Part shown: in pieces, positions 25,738-33,802 of the stretch
Position numbering within the stretch: the first letter of the stretch is position 1
How the letters are laid out: the number at the start of each line of letters is the position of its first letter
Notes under the pieces: generated by a model
The model's database searches: none
Told to the model about the DNA's origin: nothing
The model's input: only the letters and a program-made list of their open reading frames with translations
Position numbers and translations under genes: made by a program
DNA from: Haliea sp040222615
GTDB taxonomy: Bacteria; Pseudomonadota; Gammaproteobacteria; Pseudomonadales; Halieaceae
DNA: 64,000 nucleotides
NCBI RefSeq assembly: GCF_040222615.1
Contig: NZ_JAVKCQ010000020.1
Span: forward strand, 12,379-76,378
Direction: 5' to 3'

Positions 25738-26687
25738 GACTCGACGATAACCTGTTCCAGCTTGATCTGGTCGGCAATGAAGTTACGAATCCCCTCCGCC
25801 AGCTTTTCCGTCGCCATGGCGTCATCGTTGAGAGCCAGCCGGAAAGCGGGTTCGGCCTGTGTCCCGCGCGGGTCCCCGGAGCTGGCGCCATCTGGCGACA
25901 GCTGGCGGGGCAGATCGCCAGTGTCCGCTGCCAGGCTCTCCAGCAGCGCCGGACTGATGGTCAGGCGGTCGCAACCCGCGAGCGCCTCGATTTCGCCGGT
26001 ATTGCGAAAACTGGCGCCCATAACCACCGTGCCATAGCCGTGGGTCTTGTAGTAACTGTAGATACGGCGCACGGACGCCACGCCCGGGTCATCCGTGGCC
26101 TGCGCGACAACCAGGTCAGTGTTGGCCAGGTGCCAGTCGAGGATGCGGCCGACGAAAGGAGAGATCAGGTAGACCCCGGCATCGGCACAGGCTGCGGCCT
26201 GGGCGAAACCGAACAGCAGCGTCAGGTTGCAATTGATGCCCTCTTTCTCCAGCTGCTCACCGGCCCTGATGCCTTCCCAGGTGGATGCAATCTTGATCAG
26301 GATTCGCTCTTTGGCAACCCCGGCTTGCTGGTACAGGTCGATCAGCCGGTGCGCGCGGGCGACGGTCGCAGCGGTATCGAAGGAGAGCCGGGCGTCGACC
26401 TCGGTGGAAATCCGCCCGGGCACGATATTCAGGATTTCGCAGCCGACATCCACCGCGAAACGGTCGCAGCAGTTGGCCATCTGCTCGGCGCCCGAGCCTC
26501 CTTCTGCCGCTGCCCAGCTGCGGGCCTGAGCCAGCAGCGTACGGTAGTGGGGCAGGGCGGAGGCCTTCAGCAGCAGCGAGGGGTTGGTGGTGGCATCCTG
26601 GGGATGAAAGCGGCGGATGGCCTCGATATCGCCGGTGTCGGCGACCACGTCGGTCATGGTTTTGAGCTGCTCGAGTTTGCTGGTCAT
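25734..26687 (-). CDS. tal: Transaldolase
   Basis: 317 residues, the length of TalB-type transaldolases. The phosphate-loop motif DATTNPSLLLKA is near residue 32 and the Schiff-base lysine lies in ILIKIASTWEG (about K132-134). VMGASFRNTGEIEALAGCDRLTISP completes the barrel signature. The enzyme links the pentose-phosphate pathway and glycolysis by moving a dihydroxyacetone unit between sugar phosphates in the cytoplasm. It lies between dusA and the TerB gene on the same strand, 20 bases after dusA; no functional link to them is needed. Confidence 0.95.
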   Translation of the reverse strand: MTSKLEQLKTMTDVVADTGDIEAIRRFHPQDATTNPSLLLKASALPHYRTLLAQARSWAAAEGGSGAEQMANCCDRFAVDVGCEILNIVPGRISTEVDARLSFDTAATVARAHRLIDLYQQAGVAKERILIKIASTWEGIRAGEQLEKEGINCNLTLLFGFAQAAACADAGVYLISPFVGRILDWHLANTDLVVAQATDDPGVASVRRIYSYYKTHGYGTVVMGASFRNTGEIEALAGCDRLTISPALLESLAADTGDLPRQLSPDGASSGDPRGTQAEPAFRLALNDDAMATEKLAEGIRNFIADQIKLEQVIVES

Positions 26688-26707
26688 CTTGGTCCTTTGT
26701 TCCTCTC

Positions 26708-27721
26708 TCAGGCGGCGGAGTCACGGGCCTGCTGCCGCTCACCGGCTTCCCGCACCAGGCGGTAGGCCTGTTCCAGTACTTCCAGGCCGGCGCCCCGGCG
26801 GTGGGCGTTCTCGCTGATATGGCGGCGGAACTGGCGCGCCCCGGGCAGCCCCTGGTACAGCCCCAGCAGGTGCCGGGTGATATGGTTCAGTTGCGTGCCT
26901 GCCGCCAGTTCACGGGCCACATAGGGCAGCATCTTTTCGATCGCCGCGTGTCGCGATTGTAGCGGATTTTCAGCGTCGAACAGTGCCCGGTCCACATCGG
27001 CCAGCAGCCAGGGGTCGTGATAGGCTACCCGTCCCAGCATGACGCCGTCCACCCTGGCCAGGTGTTGCGCGCATTCTTCCAGGGTGGTGATGCCGCCGTT
27101 GAGGACGATAGTCAGCTGCGGCAGGTCCGCCTTCAGCCGATACACCCAGGGGTAGTTAAGGGGCGGGATTTCCCGGTTCTCCTTGGGCGACAAGCCCTGC
27201 AGCCAGGCCTTGCGTGCGTGCACGATAAACACCGTGCAGCCCGCTTCCGCGCTGGGGGCGACAAAGTCCAGCATCTGCTGATAGGACTCCATGTCATCGA
27301 TACCGATGCGGTGTTTGACGGTCACCGGCAGCGAGCAGGCGTCCCGCATTGCGGCCACGCACTCCGCGACCCGCTTTGGGTGGGCCATCAGGGACGCGCC
27401 GAAGGCGCCGGACTGCACCCGGTCCGAGGGACAGCCGCAGTTGAGGTTGACCTCGTTGTAGCCCCAGTCCTCGGCCCAGCGTGCGCAGCGCGCCAGCTCC
27501 GCGGGGTCGCTGCCCCCCAGCTGCAGCGCTACCGGCTCTTCCACCGGGTCGAAGCGCAGGAAACGGGCGCGGTCACCGTGGATCAGTGCCCCGGTGGTCA
27601 CCATTTCCGTGTACAGGCGCGCGTGCCGGCTCAGCAAGCGCCACAGGTAGCGGCAGTGACGGTCACTCCAGTCCATCATTGGTGCAATACAGAAGCGGTG
27701 GGCGTTGGAAGTGCTGGGCAT
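26708..27721 (-). CDS. dusA: tRNA-dihydrouridine(20/20a) synthase DusA
   Basis: 337 residues. The FMN-barrel opening RFCIAPMMDWSDRHCRYLWR, the catalytic cysteine in LNCGCPSDRVQSGAFGASLM and VKHRIGIDD are characteristic of DusA. The C-terminal helical tRNA-binding domain includes HLLGLYQGLPGARQFRRHISENAHR. It reduces uridines 20 and 20a in the D-loop of tRNA with NADPH. The start has family sequence almost at once. It heads a minus-strand unit with transaldolase and TerB. Confidence 0.95.
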   Translation of the reverse strand: MPSTSNAHRFCIAPMMDWSDRHCRYLWRLLSRHARLYTEMVTTGALIHGDRARFLRFDPVEEPVALQLGGSDPAELARCARWAEDWGYNEVNLNCGCPSDRVQSGAFGASLMAHPKRVAECVAAMRDACSLPVTVKHRIGIDDMESYQQMLDFVAPSAEAGCTVFIVHARKAWLQGLSPKENREIPPLNYPWVYRLKADLPQLTIVLNGGITTLEECAQHLARVDGVMLGRVAYHDPWLLADVDRALFDAENPLQSRHAAIEKMLPYVARELAAGTQLNHITRHLLGLYQGLPGARQFRRHISENAHRRGAGLEVLEQAYRLVREAGERQQARDSAA

Positions 27722-27865
27722 CGGGTTGTGGCGCTGAGAGTGAGCGCCGTATTGTACCCGAGAAGTTTGCCCAGTTGGCTATACTGGGTGGCGCTTCGGG
27801 CGTTGTCTGCGGGCCGGCGCGACGCAATTCACAGGCAACCGGCTCCGGTGCCGGGGAGGGACCTG

Positions 27866-28177
27866 ATGCACTACATCTTCGAAGTTAACCTGAAGCCAGG
27901 CTACAGTGCGGAGCAGTATGCGGATGCCTGGATCCGGGCCAGCGAGATCATTCAGCGCGCACCCGGTGCGCGGGGCACCCGGCTGCATCGCAAGATAGGC
28001 GACCCCTCGCGGCTGCTGGCCATCGCCACCTGGGAGAGCAAGGCGGCTCGTGATGCCATGGAGTCGCGCTTGCCGGACAGGGTGCAGGAGATCATTGCCG
28101 AGCAGATACCCTTTGTCGAGATCAGCCTGATTGGCGAGTTCGAGGCACCGGAGTGGACGGTGTTGCCGCCTGGTTAG
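27866..28177 (+). CDS. Small ABM-like (dimeric alpha-beta barrel) protein
   Basis: 103 residues from the ATG of MHYIFEVNLKPGYSAEQYADAW; a much longer frame upstream is antisense to dusA and is rejected. The beta-alpha-beta pattern, IQRAPGARGTRLHRKIGDPSRLLAIATWESKAARDAME, resembles antibiotic-biosynthesis-monooxygenase (ABM) or stress-responsive dimeric barrel proteins. No catalytic residue stands out. It is a single gene whose end overlaps the convergent HDOD gene by 4 bases. Its function is unknown. Confidence 0.65.
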   Translation: MHYIFEVNLKPGYSAEQYADAWIRASEIIQRAPGARGTRLHRKIGDPSRLLAIATWESKAARDAMESRLPDRVQEIIAEQIPFVEISLIGEFEAPEWTVLPPG

Positions 28178-29280
28178 TTGCCAGCCAGGTTGATTGACTG
28201 GTTCAGCTTCCGGCGCAGCGCCGGATCGTCCAGGGCGCGCCAGACGCGGGCCAGGCCGGCCTGTTCCAGATGTTCTGACAGGAAGAAAAAGTCGACAGCA
28301 TTCGGATCGCTGAAATTCAGGTTGGCGATGTTGCGCAGGCCCTCGTAGCTTACCGCATCACCGATTCTGCAGCCGACATAGCATACCAGCGTGCGTTGCC
28401 AGCTGGCGCTGTCAGCTTCAACTTTCGCGGGCGGCGTCAGTGCCAGCAGGGAGTCACGCAGGCCGGTCAGGATTTCTGTGGGCAGGCCCCAGTGCTTCGC
28501 CAGCAGGAACCCGACTATGGCGGAGTTGAACCCCAGTACGTCCTGCTGCCTCTGGACCCGCTCCAGCAGGGAGTGCCCCGATGAGTAGAGTGCCGCCATA
28601 TCGGGTCTTGAGGAAATGATGTTCATGTTCCCCAGGTTTGACAGCAGTGCCAGAGTCGATGCGATTGAAGGGCGCTCGAGCCCCACATGCTGCGCAAGTG
28701 CGAAGGTGACGGCGCCGGAGACCTGGCTTGCTTTCCACAGCTGCGTCATGCCCGACTGCTGTTCCGGGTCGGACGATGTCGATGGCAATGTGTCGGCCAG
28801 CGCAGACTGGGCAACGATACCCTTGACGTAGCCGACCCCCAGGTAGGCGATGGCATGGGGAATACTGGAAATGGGAGTGCTGAGCGCGAATGCGGCCGAA
28901 TTCACAGTGCGCAGCAGTTCCGCGGCCATCGCCGGCTCGCTTGCTACTGCCGCTGCAATTTCCTCCGGGTCGTCGAGCTCCTGGGTCATGGCGGTGAACA
29001 GAGGGTGTGGCCTTGGCAGATCTTTCACCACGGTATCCAGTGCGGCCAAAGTGGCGGGCTCGATATCCTCTATCGCCAGTAACTGCAATGAAGCCAATTC
29101 TGGCGGCACACTGGCCGTTTCCTCCTCCTCCGGCTCGCCACCGGGCCCCGGTGCGGCACGCAGGGCCGGTCGCCGGGCTCGCTGCGACCTTTTGGGCTTC
29201 TTGCGCCCGGCGCTGCCGAGGATGACCAGCAATAGCACCACCACCAGTGATGACCAGAGGATAATGACGAGAATGCTCAT
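28174..29280 (-). CDS. HDOD-domain signalling protein with N-terminal membrane anchor
   Basis: 368 residues. The first 25 form a membrane helix (MSILVIILWSSLVVVLLLVIL) followed by a basic stretch of Lys/Arg. A Pro/Glu-rich linker leads to an HDOD domain (about 80-310): LPRPHPLFTAMTQELDDPEEIAAAVASEP, ELLRTVNSAAF, ISSIPHAIAYLG and GLERPSIASTLALLSNLGNM. HDOD domains are HD-like domains lacking full metal ligands, found in signal-transduction proteins. The anchor places it on the cytoplasmic face of the inner membrane. No partner gene is adjacent. Confidence 0.8.
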   Translation of the reverse strand: MSILVIILWSSLVVVLLLVILGSAGRKKPKRSQRARRPALRAAPGPGGEPEEEETASVPPELASLQLLAIEDIEPATLAALDTVVKDLPRPHPLFTAMTQELDDPEEIAAAVASEPAMAAELLRTVNSAAFALSTPISSIPHAIAYLGVGYVKGIVAQSALADTLPSTSSDPEQQSGMTQLWKASQVSGAVTFALAQHVGLERPSIASTLALLSNLGNMNIISSRPDMAALYSSGHSLLERVQRQQDVLGFNSAIVGFLLAKHWGLPTEILTGLRDSLLALTPPAKVEADSASWQRTLVCYVGCRIGDAVSYEGLRNIANLNFSDPNAVDFFFLSEHLEQAGLARVWRALDDPALRRKLNQSINLAGN

Positions 29281-29391
29281 AACAGACGTCCTTGGCTGTA
29301 GCGTTGCGTACGCTAGGTCAGAGAGTACACTTTCAGGTTATCCCGTAAGTCTACTCCAAATTGGCGCCCTGTGAGGTGAAAAGCTTGGTGG

Positions 29392-30537
29392 TCAGGAGCG
29401 ATTCTCCAGCGGGGTTTGCAAGCTGCTGTGACCGGGTTCGCACTGTGCCTGCTGACCGTTGGTGAGGGACGGGACACAACAGCAGTTGCGCGGGCAATCC
29501 CCCTCGAATACAACCACATGCTGCAGGTTGAAGCGCACCGGCAGCATGCCGCCCAGGGGGACGTCGACATGGCTGGGGGTCAGGCAGGGAACGCGCTGGC
29601 CGTCTGGCAGCAAGAGGTCGTAAAGGTAGCTGGCACCGCGGAACGCCTTGTGCAGTACCCGCAGGGCCGTGTGGCTGCCTTCGTCGTATTCGATATCGTC
29701 GGGGCGTACCAGCAGGCGCAGGGTCTCTCCCGGTTGCCAGTGCGGATGACCCCGGTCCAGTACTCCCAGGCCGTCATTCATTTCCCCGGCCGCGTTTACC
29801 GTGACCGTGATCATGGTGCCCTGGCCGATGAATTCGGCGACAAACTCGTTGCCGGGATTGTGGTAAAGATTGTACGGCGTGTCCGTCTGGGCGACCCGGC
29901 CGCGGTTCAACAGGGTGACCTGGTCGGCCATGGCGAAGGCCTCGTGCTGGTCGTGGGTGACCAGGATGGCGGTGACGCCGTTGCGTTTCAGCAGCTCGCG
30001 GATCTCCGCCGCCAGCTCGGTTCGCAGCTCCGTGTCGAGGCTGGAAAAGGGTTCGTCCAGCAGCAGTATCTCCGGGTTGGGTGCCAGCGCCCGCGCCAGT
30101 GCCACGCGCTGCTGCTGGCCGCCGGACAGCTCGTGCGGATAGGCCTTGCCGTGCTCGCTCAGGGCCACCAGTTGCAACATGCTCTCCACCCGCTCGCGCC
30201 GCTCTCCACGGGGCAGGTGGCTGAGGCCGAAGCCGATGTTGCGGCGAACGTCCAGGTGGGGAAAGAGGGCGAAATCCTGGAATACCATGCCCACTTTGCG
30301 TTGCTCTGGCGGCAGTTCGCGCCCGGGAGTGCTGATGGGGGTTCCACGCAGGAAGATGCTGCCGGCACTGATGCTTTCGAAGCCGGCAATAGCGCGCAGC
30401 AGGGTTGTCTTGCCGCAGCCTGAAGGTCCCAGCAGGCAGCCAATCTGGCCGGTCTGCAAAGTCATGGAGACGTCCGCCACCGCGGTGAAATCGCCGTATT
30501 TGACCGTGACCTGCTGTAATTCCAGCTGGCTGCTCAT
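29392..30537 (-). CDS. fbpC: Iron(III) ABC transporter ATP-binding protein FbpC-like
   Basis: 381 residues. Walker A (GPSGCGKTTLL, about 38-46), the signature LSGGQQQRVALARALA, Walker B (ILLLDEPFSSLD) and the switch histidine (VTHDQHE) are all present. The C-terminal regulatory domain (about 240-345) has the TOBE-like pattern of the FbpC/PotA class. The gene overlaps the permease gene by 4 bases and belongs to one operon with permease and binding protein. The last 35 residues contain five cysteines (GDCPRNCCC and one in AQCEPG), which is unusual for the family and could carry an iron or redox sensor; that is a guess. Confidence 0.92.
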   Translation of the reverse strand: MSSQLELQQVTVKYGDFTAVADVSMTLQTGQIGCLLGPSGCGKTTLLRAIAGFESISAGSIFLRGTPISTPGRELPPEQRKVGMVFQDFALFPHLDVRRNIGFGLSHLPRGERRERVESMLQLVALSEHGKAYPHELSGGQQQRVALARALAPNPEILLLDEPFSSLDTELRTELAAEIRELLKRNGVTAILVTHDQHEAFAMADQVTLLNRGRVAQTDTPYNLYHNPGNEFVAEFIGQGTMITVTVNAAGEMNDGLGVLDRGHPHWQPGETLRLLVRPDDIEYDEGSHTALRVLHKAFRGASYLYDLLLPDGQRVPCLTPSHVDVPLGGMLPVRFNLQHVVVFEGDCPRNCCCVPSLTNGQQAQCEPGHSSLQTPLENRS

Positions 30538-32204
30538 GTTTGCTCCTGCTCCCTGGGCATGCTGCGGTTCATCAGGATAACAGGCAGCAGGCCGATGAGC
30601 ACGATGGCCAGCGCCGGGAGGGCGGCATCAGCGAGGCGCTCGTCCGAGGCCAGTTCATGGGCGCGTACCGCAAGGGTGTTGAAGTTGAAAGGGCGCAGAA
30701 TCAGGGTGGTGGGAAGTTCTTTCAGGACGTCCACGAAGACCAGCAGAAGCGCCGTCAGCAGGGTCCCCCGCAGCATGGGCAGGTGAATGCGCCGCAACAC
30801 ACCGAGAGGTGTGTGGCCGAGGGAGCGCGCGGATTCGTCGATACCGGGGCGGATACGGGCCAGACCGGCCTCCACAGACTGCAGGGACACGGCGAGAAAA
30901 CGCACAACATAGGCAAAAACCAGCGCCGCCAGAGTGCCGCTCAGCAGCAGCCCGGAGGAAACGCCGAACTGCAGCCGTAGCCAGCCATCGATAGTGTTGT
31001 CGATCCAGGCGAAAGGAATCAGCACGCCTACTGCAATCACAGTGCCGGGTACCGCATAGCCCATTCCGGCAACCCGAATGGCTGCGGTCTCGGCCGGGCC
31101 AGGATACAGGCGCCGGCCATAGCCCAGCAGCAGCGCCAGCAACAGGCAGCAGAGGGACGCGGTGGCTGCCAGCAGAAAGCTGTTGCCAACCAGCTGCAGG
31201 AAGGCCTGGTTCAGCAGATCGGTATGGTTGGCCGCGGCCCAGACTGTGAGCTGGGCCGCGGGCAGCAGGAAGCCGGCGGCGAGTATGCCCAGCGCGATGC
31301 TGAAACTGGCAGCCGCGCGCCAGCCCCGCAGGCGTATGCGGGCGGGATGGCTGCGGGCAGAGCTCTTGTGAAACCGCAGGCGCGCCCGCGACCGCCGCTC
31401 GAGGACGAACAGGGTGAACACGAACAGCAGCAGGAACGCCGCCAGTTGCGCTGCGGTCTGCAATTCGCCCAGGCCGTACCAGGTGCGGAAAATACCGGTG
31501 GTAAAGGCGCTGACACCGAAATAGGCCACAGTGCCGTAATCCGCCAGGGTCTCCATCAGCGCCAGGCTGACGCCGGCGGCAATGGCCGGGCGCGCCATGG
31601 GCAGCGCCACCAGGAACAGGGTCTGCCAGGGGGTCTTGCCGAGGTTGCGGCTGGCTTCCAGCACCGCCGTGGACTGCTCGAGAAATGCGACCCGCACCAG
31701 CAGGTAGACGTAGGGGTACAGCACCAGCGACAGCATGCAGATGGCTCCGCCCAACGAGCGGATCTGCGGGAACCAGTAGTCGCCAAAGCCCCAGCCGAAG
31801 CTGTCGCGCAGCAGGGTCTGCACCGGGCCTGCATAGTCCAGCATGCCGGTGTAGGTATAGGCGATGATATAGGCGGGAATTGCCATGGGTAGCAGCAGGG
31901 CCCAGCTGAAGAAGCGCCGTCCGGGGAAGTCGCACATGGCGGTCAGCCACGCGGCGCTGACTCCAAGTACCAGGGTGCCGCTGCCCACGCCCAGCATCAA
32001 CAGCAGGGAGTTGGTGACATAGTCCAAAAGCACGGTGTCGATCAGGTGCTGCCACGCACTGCTGTAGGGTCCCAGCAGGCTGGTGACAATCACCAGCACG
32101 GGCACCGCGACGATTGCCGCGCTCAGCAACAGGAGTATTCGCCACAACCTGGCCTGCAGCGGTTGTCTGCGCACAGCGATCGGCGCGCGGGTGGCTACTT
32201 CCAA
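30534..32204 (-). CDS. fbpB: Iron(III) ABC transporter permease FbpB-like
   Basis: 556 residues with about twelve predicted membrane helices in two fused homologous halves, as in FbpB/HitB-type permeases. EAA-loop-like segments are visible: EASRNLGKTPWQTLFLVALPMARPAI in the first half and ARSLGHTPLGVLRRIHLPMLRGTLL in the second. It moves ferric iron delivered by the binding protein across the inner membrane. The ends overlap both neighbours (FbpC by 4 and the binding protein by 10 bases), so it is strictly co-translated. Confidence 0.93.
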   Translation of the reverse strand: MEVATRAPIAVRRQPLQARLWRILLLLSAAIVAVPVLVIVTSLLGPYSSAWQHLIDTVLLDYVTNSLLLMLGVGSGTLVLGVSAAWLTAMCDFPGRRFFSWALLLPMAIPAYIIAYTYTGMLDYAGPVQTLLRDSFGWGFGDYWFPQIRSLGGAICMLSLVLYPYVYLLVRVAFLEQSTAVLEASRNLGKTPWQTLFLVALPMARPAIAAGVSLALMETLADYGTVAYFGVSAFTTGIFRTWYGLGELQTAAQLAAFLLLFVFTLFVLERRSRARLRFHKSSARSHPARIRLRGWRAAASFSIALGILAAGFLLPAAQLTVWAAANHTDLLNQAFLQLVGNSFLLAATASLCCLLLALLLGYGRRLYPGPAETAAIRVAGMGYAVPGTVIAVGVLIPFAWIDNTIDGWLRLQFGVSSGLLLSGTLAALVFAYVVRFLAVSLQSVEAGLARIRPGIDESARSLGHTPLGVLRRIHLPMLRGTLLTALLLVFVDVLKELPTTLILRPFNFNTLAVRAHELASDERLADAALPALAIVLIGLLPVILMNRSMPREQEQT

Positions 32205-33232
32205 TTCGCCTGGTCCATGGCCATCACCGCCTGGGCATTCAAGCGTCCGAGTTCACTCATGTTGAGCGGGTCGGCCTTGAATTCACCCCAGGACTGCAGC
32301 AGGTCCGAAGGCGCAACGTCCGGACGTACGGGGTATTCATTGTTGGCCTCCGCATACCACTGCTGGCTGTCCTCGCGCAGCATGAATTCGATCAGCTGCC
32401 GCGCCTCTTCGCTGTGGGTAGCGGAGCGGGTAATACCGGCGCCGCTGATATTGACGTGTACTCCGCGTCCCGCCTGGTTGGGCCAGAAGAGCCGGACGCG
32501 CTCTGCTGCCGCCCGCTCTTCGGCATCCTCCGAGTTCAGCATGCCGCCCAGATAGTAGCTATTGACCAGGGCGACGTCGCACTGGCCGCTGGCGACCGCC
32601 TTGATCTGGTCGCGATCACCGCCCTGGGGCTGGCGGGCGAAATTGGCGACAAACCCCTGCAGCCAGGCCTGGGTAGCCTCTGCGCCCTGGCTCGCGAGCA
32701 TGCCAGCGACCATCGACTGATTGTAGATGTTGCCTGAGGAGCGTACACAGATGCGCTGTCGCCACGACGGATCCGCGAGCGCTGCATAGTCGCTCAGCTC
32801 GGCGGCATCGACCCGGTCCGGCGCGTACACCAGGACCCGGGCGCGCAGGGAAAGCCCGTACCAGTAGCCTTCATCACTGCGCAGGTTGACTGGAACCGCC
32901 GCCTCCAGGGCGGGCGAGCTGACCGCTTGCAGCAGGTCTGCCTGCTGGGCCCGGTACAGGTTTCCGGCATCGCTGGTGAGCAGCAGGTCTGCCGGTGAGT
33001 TCAGGCCTTCGTTGCGCAGGCGCGCGAGGAGGGCGTCGCCGTCCCCGGTCACCAGGTTGACGGCAATGCCGGTTTCCGCACTGAAGCGGTCCAGCAGCGG
33101 CTTGATCAGCGCCTCCTGCCGCGCCGAATAGACATTGACCGACTCCGGACTGGAACAGGCCACCAGCAGTGGCAGCATTACCAGAGCGAGCAGCGAAGAG
33201 GCGGTGGGCCGACCGCGGCGTGCAAACAACAT
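32195..33232 (-). CDS. fbpA: Iron(III) ABC transporter substrate-binding lipoprotein FbpA/FutA-like
   Basis: 345 residues. The signal peptide ends in a lipobox (LLVAC-SS), so it is a lipoprotein anchored to a membrane. VNVYSARQEALIKPLLDRFSAETGIAVNLV is the class signature, and ALVNSYYLGGML carries the paired tyrosines that coordinate ferric iron in FbpA/FutA proteins. It is the first gene of the three-gene iron import operon, and a Fur-box-like sequence lies 49 bases upstream, so iron repression is likely. Confidence 0.93.
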   Translation of the reverse strand: MLFARRGRPTASSLLALVMLPLLVACSSPESVNVYSARQEALIKPLLDRFSAETGIAVNLVTGDGDALLARLRNEGLNSPADLLLTSDAGNLYRAQQADLLQAVSSPALEAAVPVNLRSDEGYWYGLSLRARVLVYAPDRVDAAELSDYAALADPSWRQRICVRSSGNIYNQSMVAGMLASQGAEATQAWLQGFVANFARQPQGGDRDQIKAVASGQCDVALVNSYYLGGMLNSEDAEERAAAERVRLFWPNQAGRGVHVNISGAGITRSATHSEEARQLIEFMLREDSQQWYAEANNEYPVRPDVAPSDLLQSWGEFKADPLNMSELGRLNAQAVMAMDQANWK

Positions 33233-33280
33233 GGAAACCTCTCAACAGTGTAGGGGTGAAGGCTGTGTATCTGGAAGAAC

Positions 33281-33299
33281 GATAACGCTAATTATTCTC
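33281..33299 (-). promoter_or_regulatory. Fur box upstream of the iron transporter operon
   Basis: The plus-strand sequence GATAACGCTAATTATTCTC agrees with the consensus GATAATGATAATCATTATC in 15 of 19 positions. It lies 49 bases upstream of the binding-protein start in an AT-rich patch (33280-33320), where a promoter would be expected. Confidence 0.65.
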
Positions 33300-33450
33300 A
33301 TTTAAAAAACAATAGCAACCCCATTCTCCGCGATCAACCGGGAAACTGTAAATGCCTCGCGTTTCCGCACTTTCAGTGACCCGCTCGTTTGACAACATCG
33401 ATGCGTTTTTATGCGCTATACTTTAGCAGGTTCTAATGAGTCTCGTGAGT

Positions 33451-33500
33451 CCAGACGGTCTGGGTCCGGGGCAAAGCATAGCCGCACGGGTGCGGCTATT
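33451..33500 (+). ncRNA. Candidate small RNA or leader with two perfect hairpins
   Basis: Two perfect stems stand in a row: CCAGAC-G-GTCTGG (33451-33463) and ATAGCCGCAC-GG-GTGCGGCTAT (33478-33499), the second followed by a short TTTG run. A TATACT box at 33417-33422 lies about 30 bases upstream of the first stem; a TTGACA at 33389 is too far from it (22 bases) to be a normal -35. The intergenic position between fbpA and gltX and the lack of coding sequence make a short RNA or an attenuator-like leader of the tiny frame downstream possible. It could also be two operator-like palindromes. Confidence 0.3.
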
Positions 33501-33525
33501 TGTTGCTGCAACAGAGGGTTCGATC

Positions 33526-33654
33526 ATGACAACACTGCGACGGAGCAAGAAGTCGCCGCTGCGAATGGCGGCGGTGTTTATGGGTGTATTTGCACTGGCT
33601 GGGGGATCAGGATCAGTTGAGGCCGCAGGATCGCGATCAGTTGCAGATACGTGA
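33526..33654 (+). CDS. Possible small exported peptide
   Basis: 42 codons starting MTTLRRSKKSPLRMAAVFMG, with a basic start and a hydrophobic stretch (MAAVFMGVFALAGG), then SVEAAGS, which is like a signal peptide with almost no mature part. GAGGG lies about 10 bases upstream of the ATG. The 3' half contains repeated GATCAG words (33605-33660). The whole 570-base gap between fbpA and gltX otherwise holds the Fur box, the two hairpins and the gltX promoter. It may be a real tiny gene or chance; no family is recognised. Confidence 0.25.
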   Translation: MTTLRRSKKSPLRMAAVFMGVFALAGGSGSVEAAGSRSVADT

Positions 33655-33740
33655 TCAGCCTCAGCCTGACCAGTAGCGCATCAGCGACTCCGCGGTAGAG
33701 GGCGCAGGGCCGGTCCTCTCCCCCGCCGGGTCTGCACTGG

Positions 33741-33770
33741 TGGGCAAGGGGGCGGTGCACCCCGTATAAT
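33741..33770 (+). promoter_or_regulatory. Predicted sigma-70 promoter of gltX
   Basis: A perfect -10 box TATAAT (33765-33770) and a -35-like TGGGCA (33741-33746) are 18 bases apart. Transcription would start about 25 bases before the gltX ATG. Confidence 0.6.
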
Positions 33771-33802
33771 CCCGGGCTTTTCAGCCAGGTTCCGCAAAGC
33801 CC

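Noticed and set aside
33389..33422. TTGACA and TATACT as a standard promoter
   Set aside because: The spacing is 22 bases, too long for sigma-70; only the -10-like box is kept as a hint.
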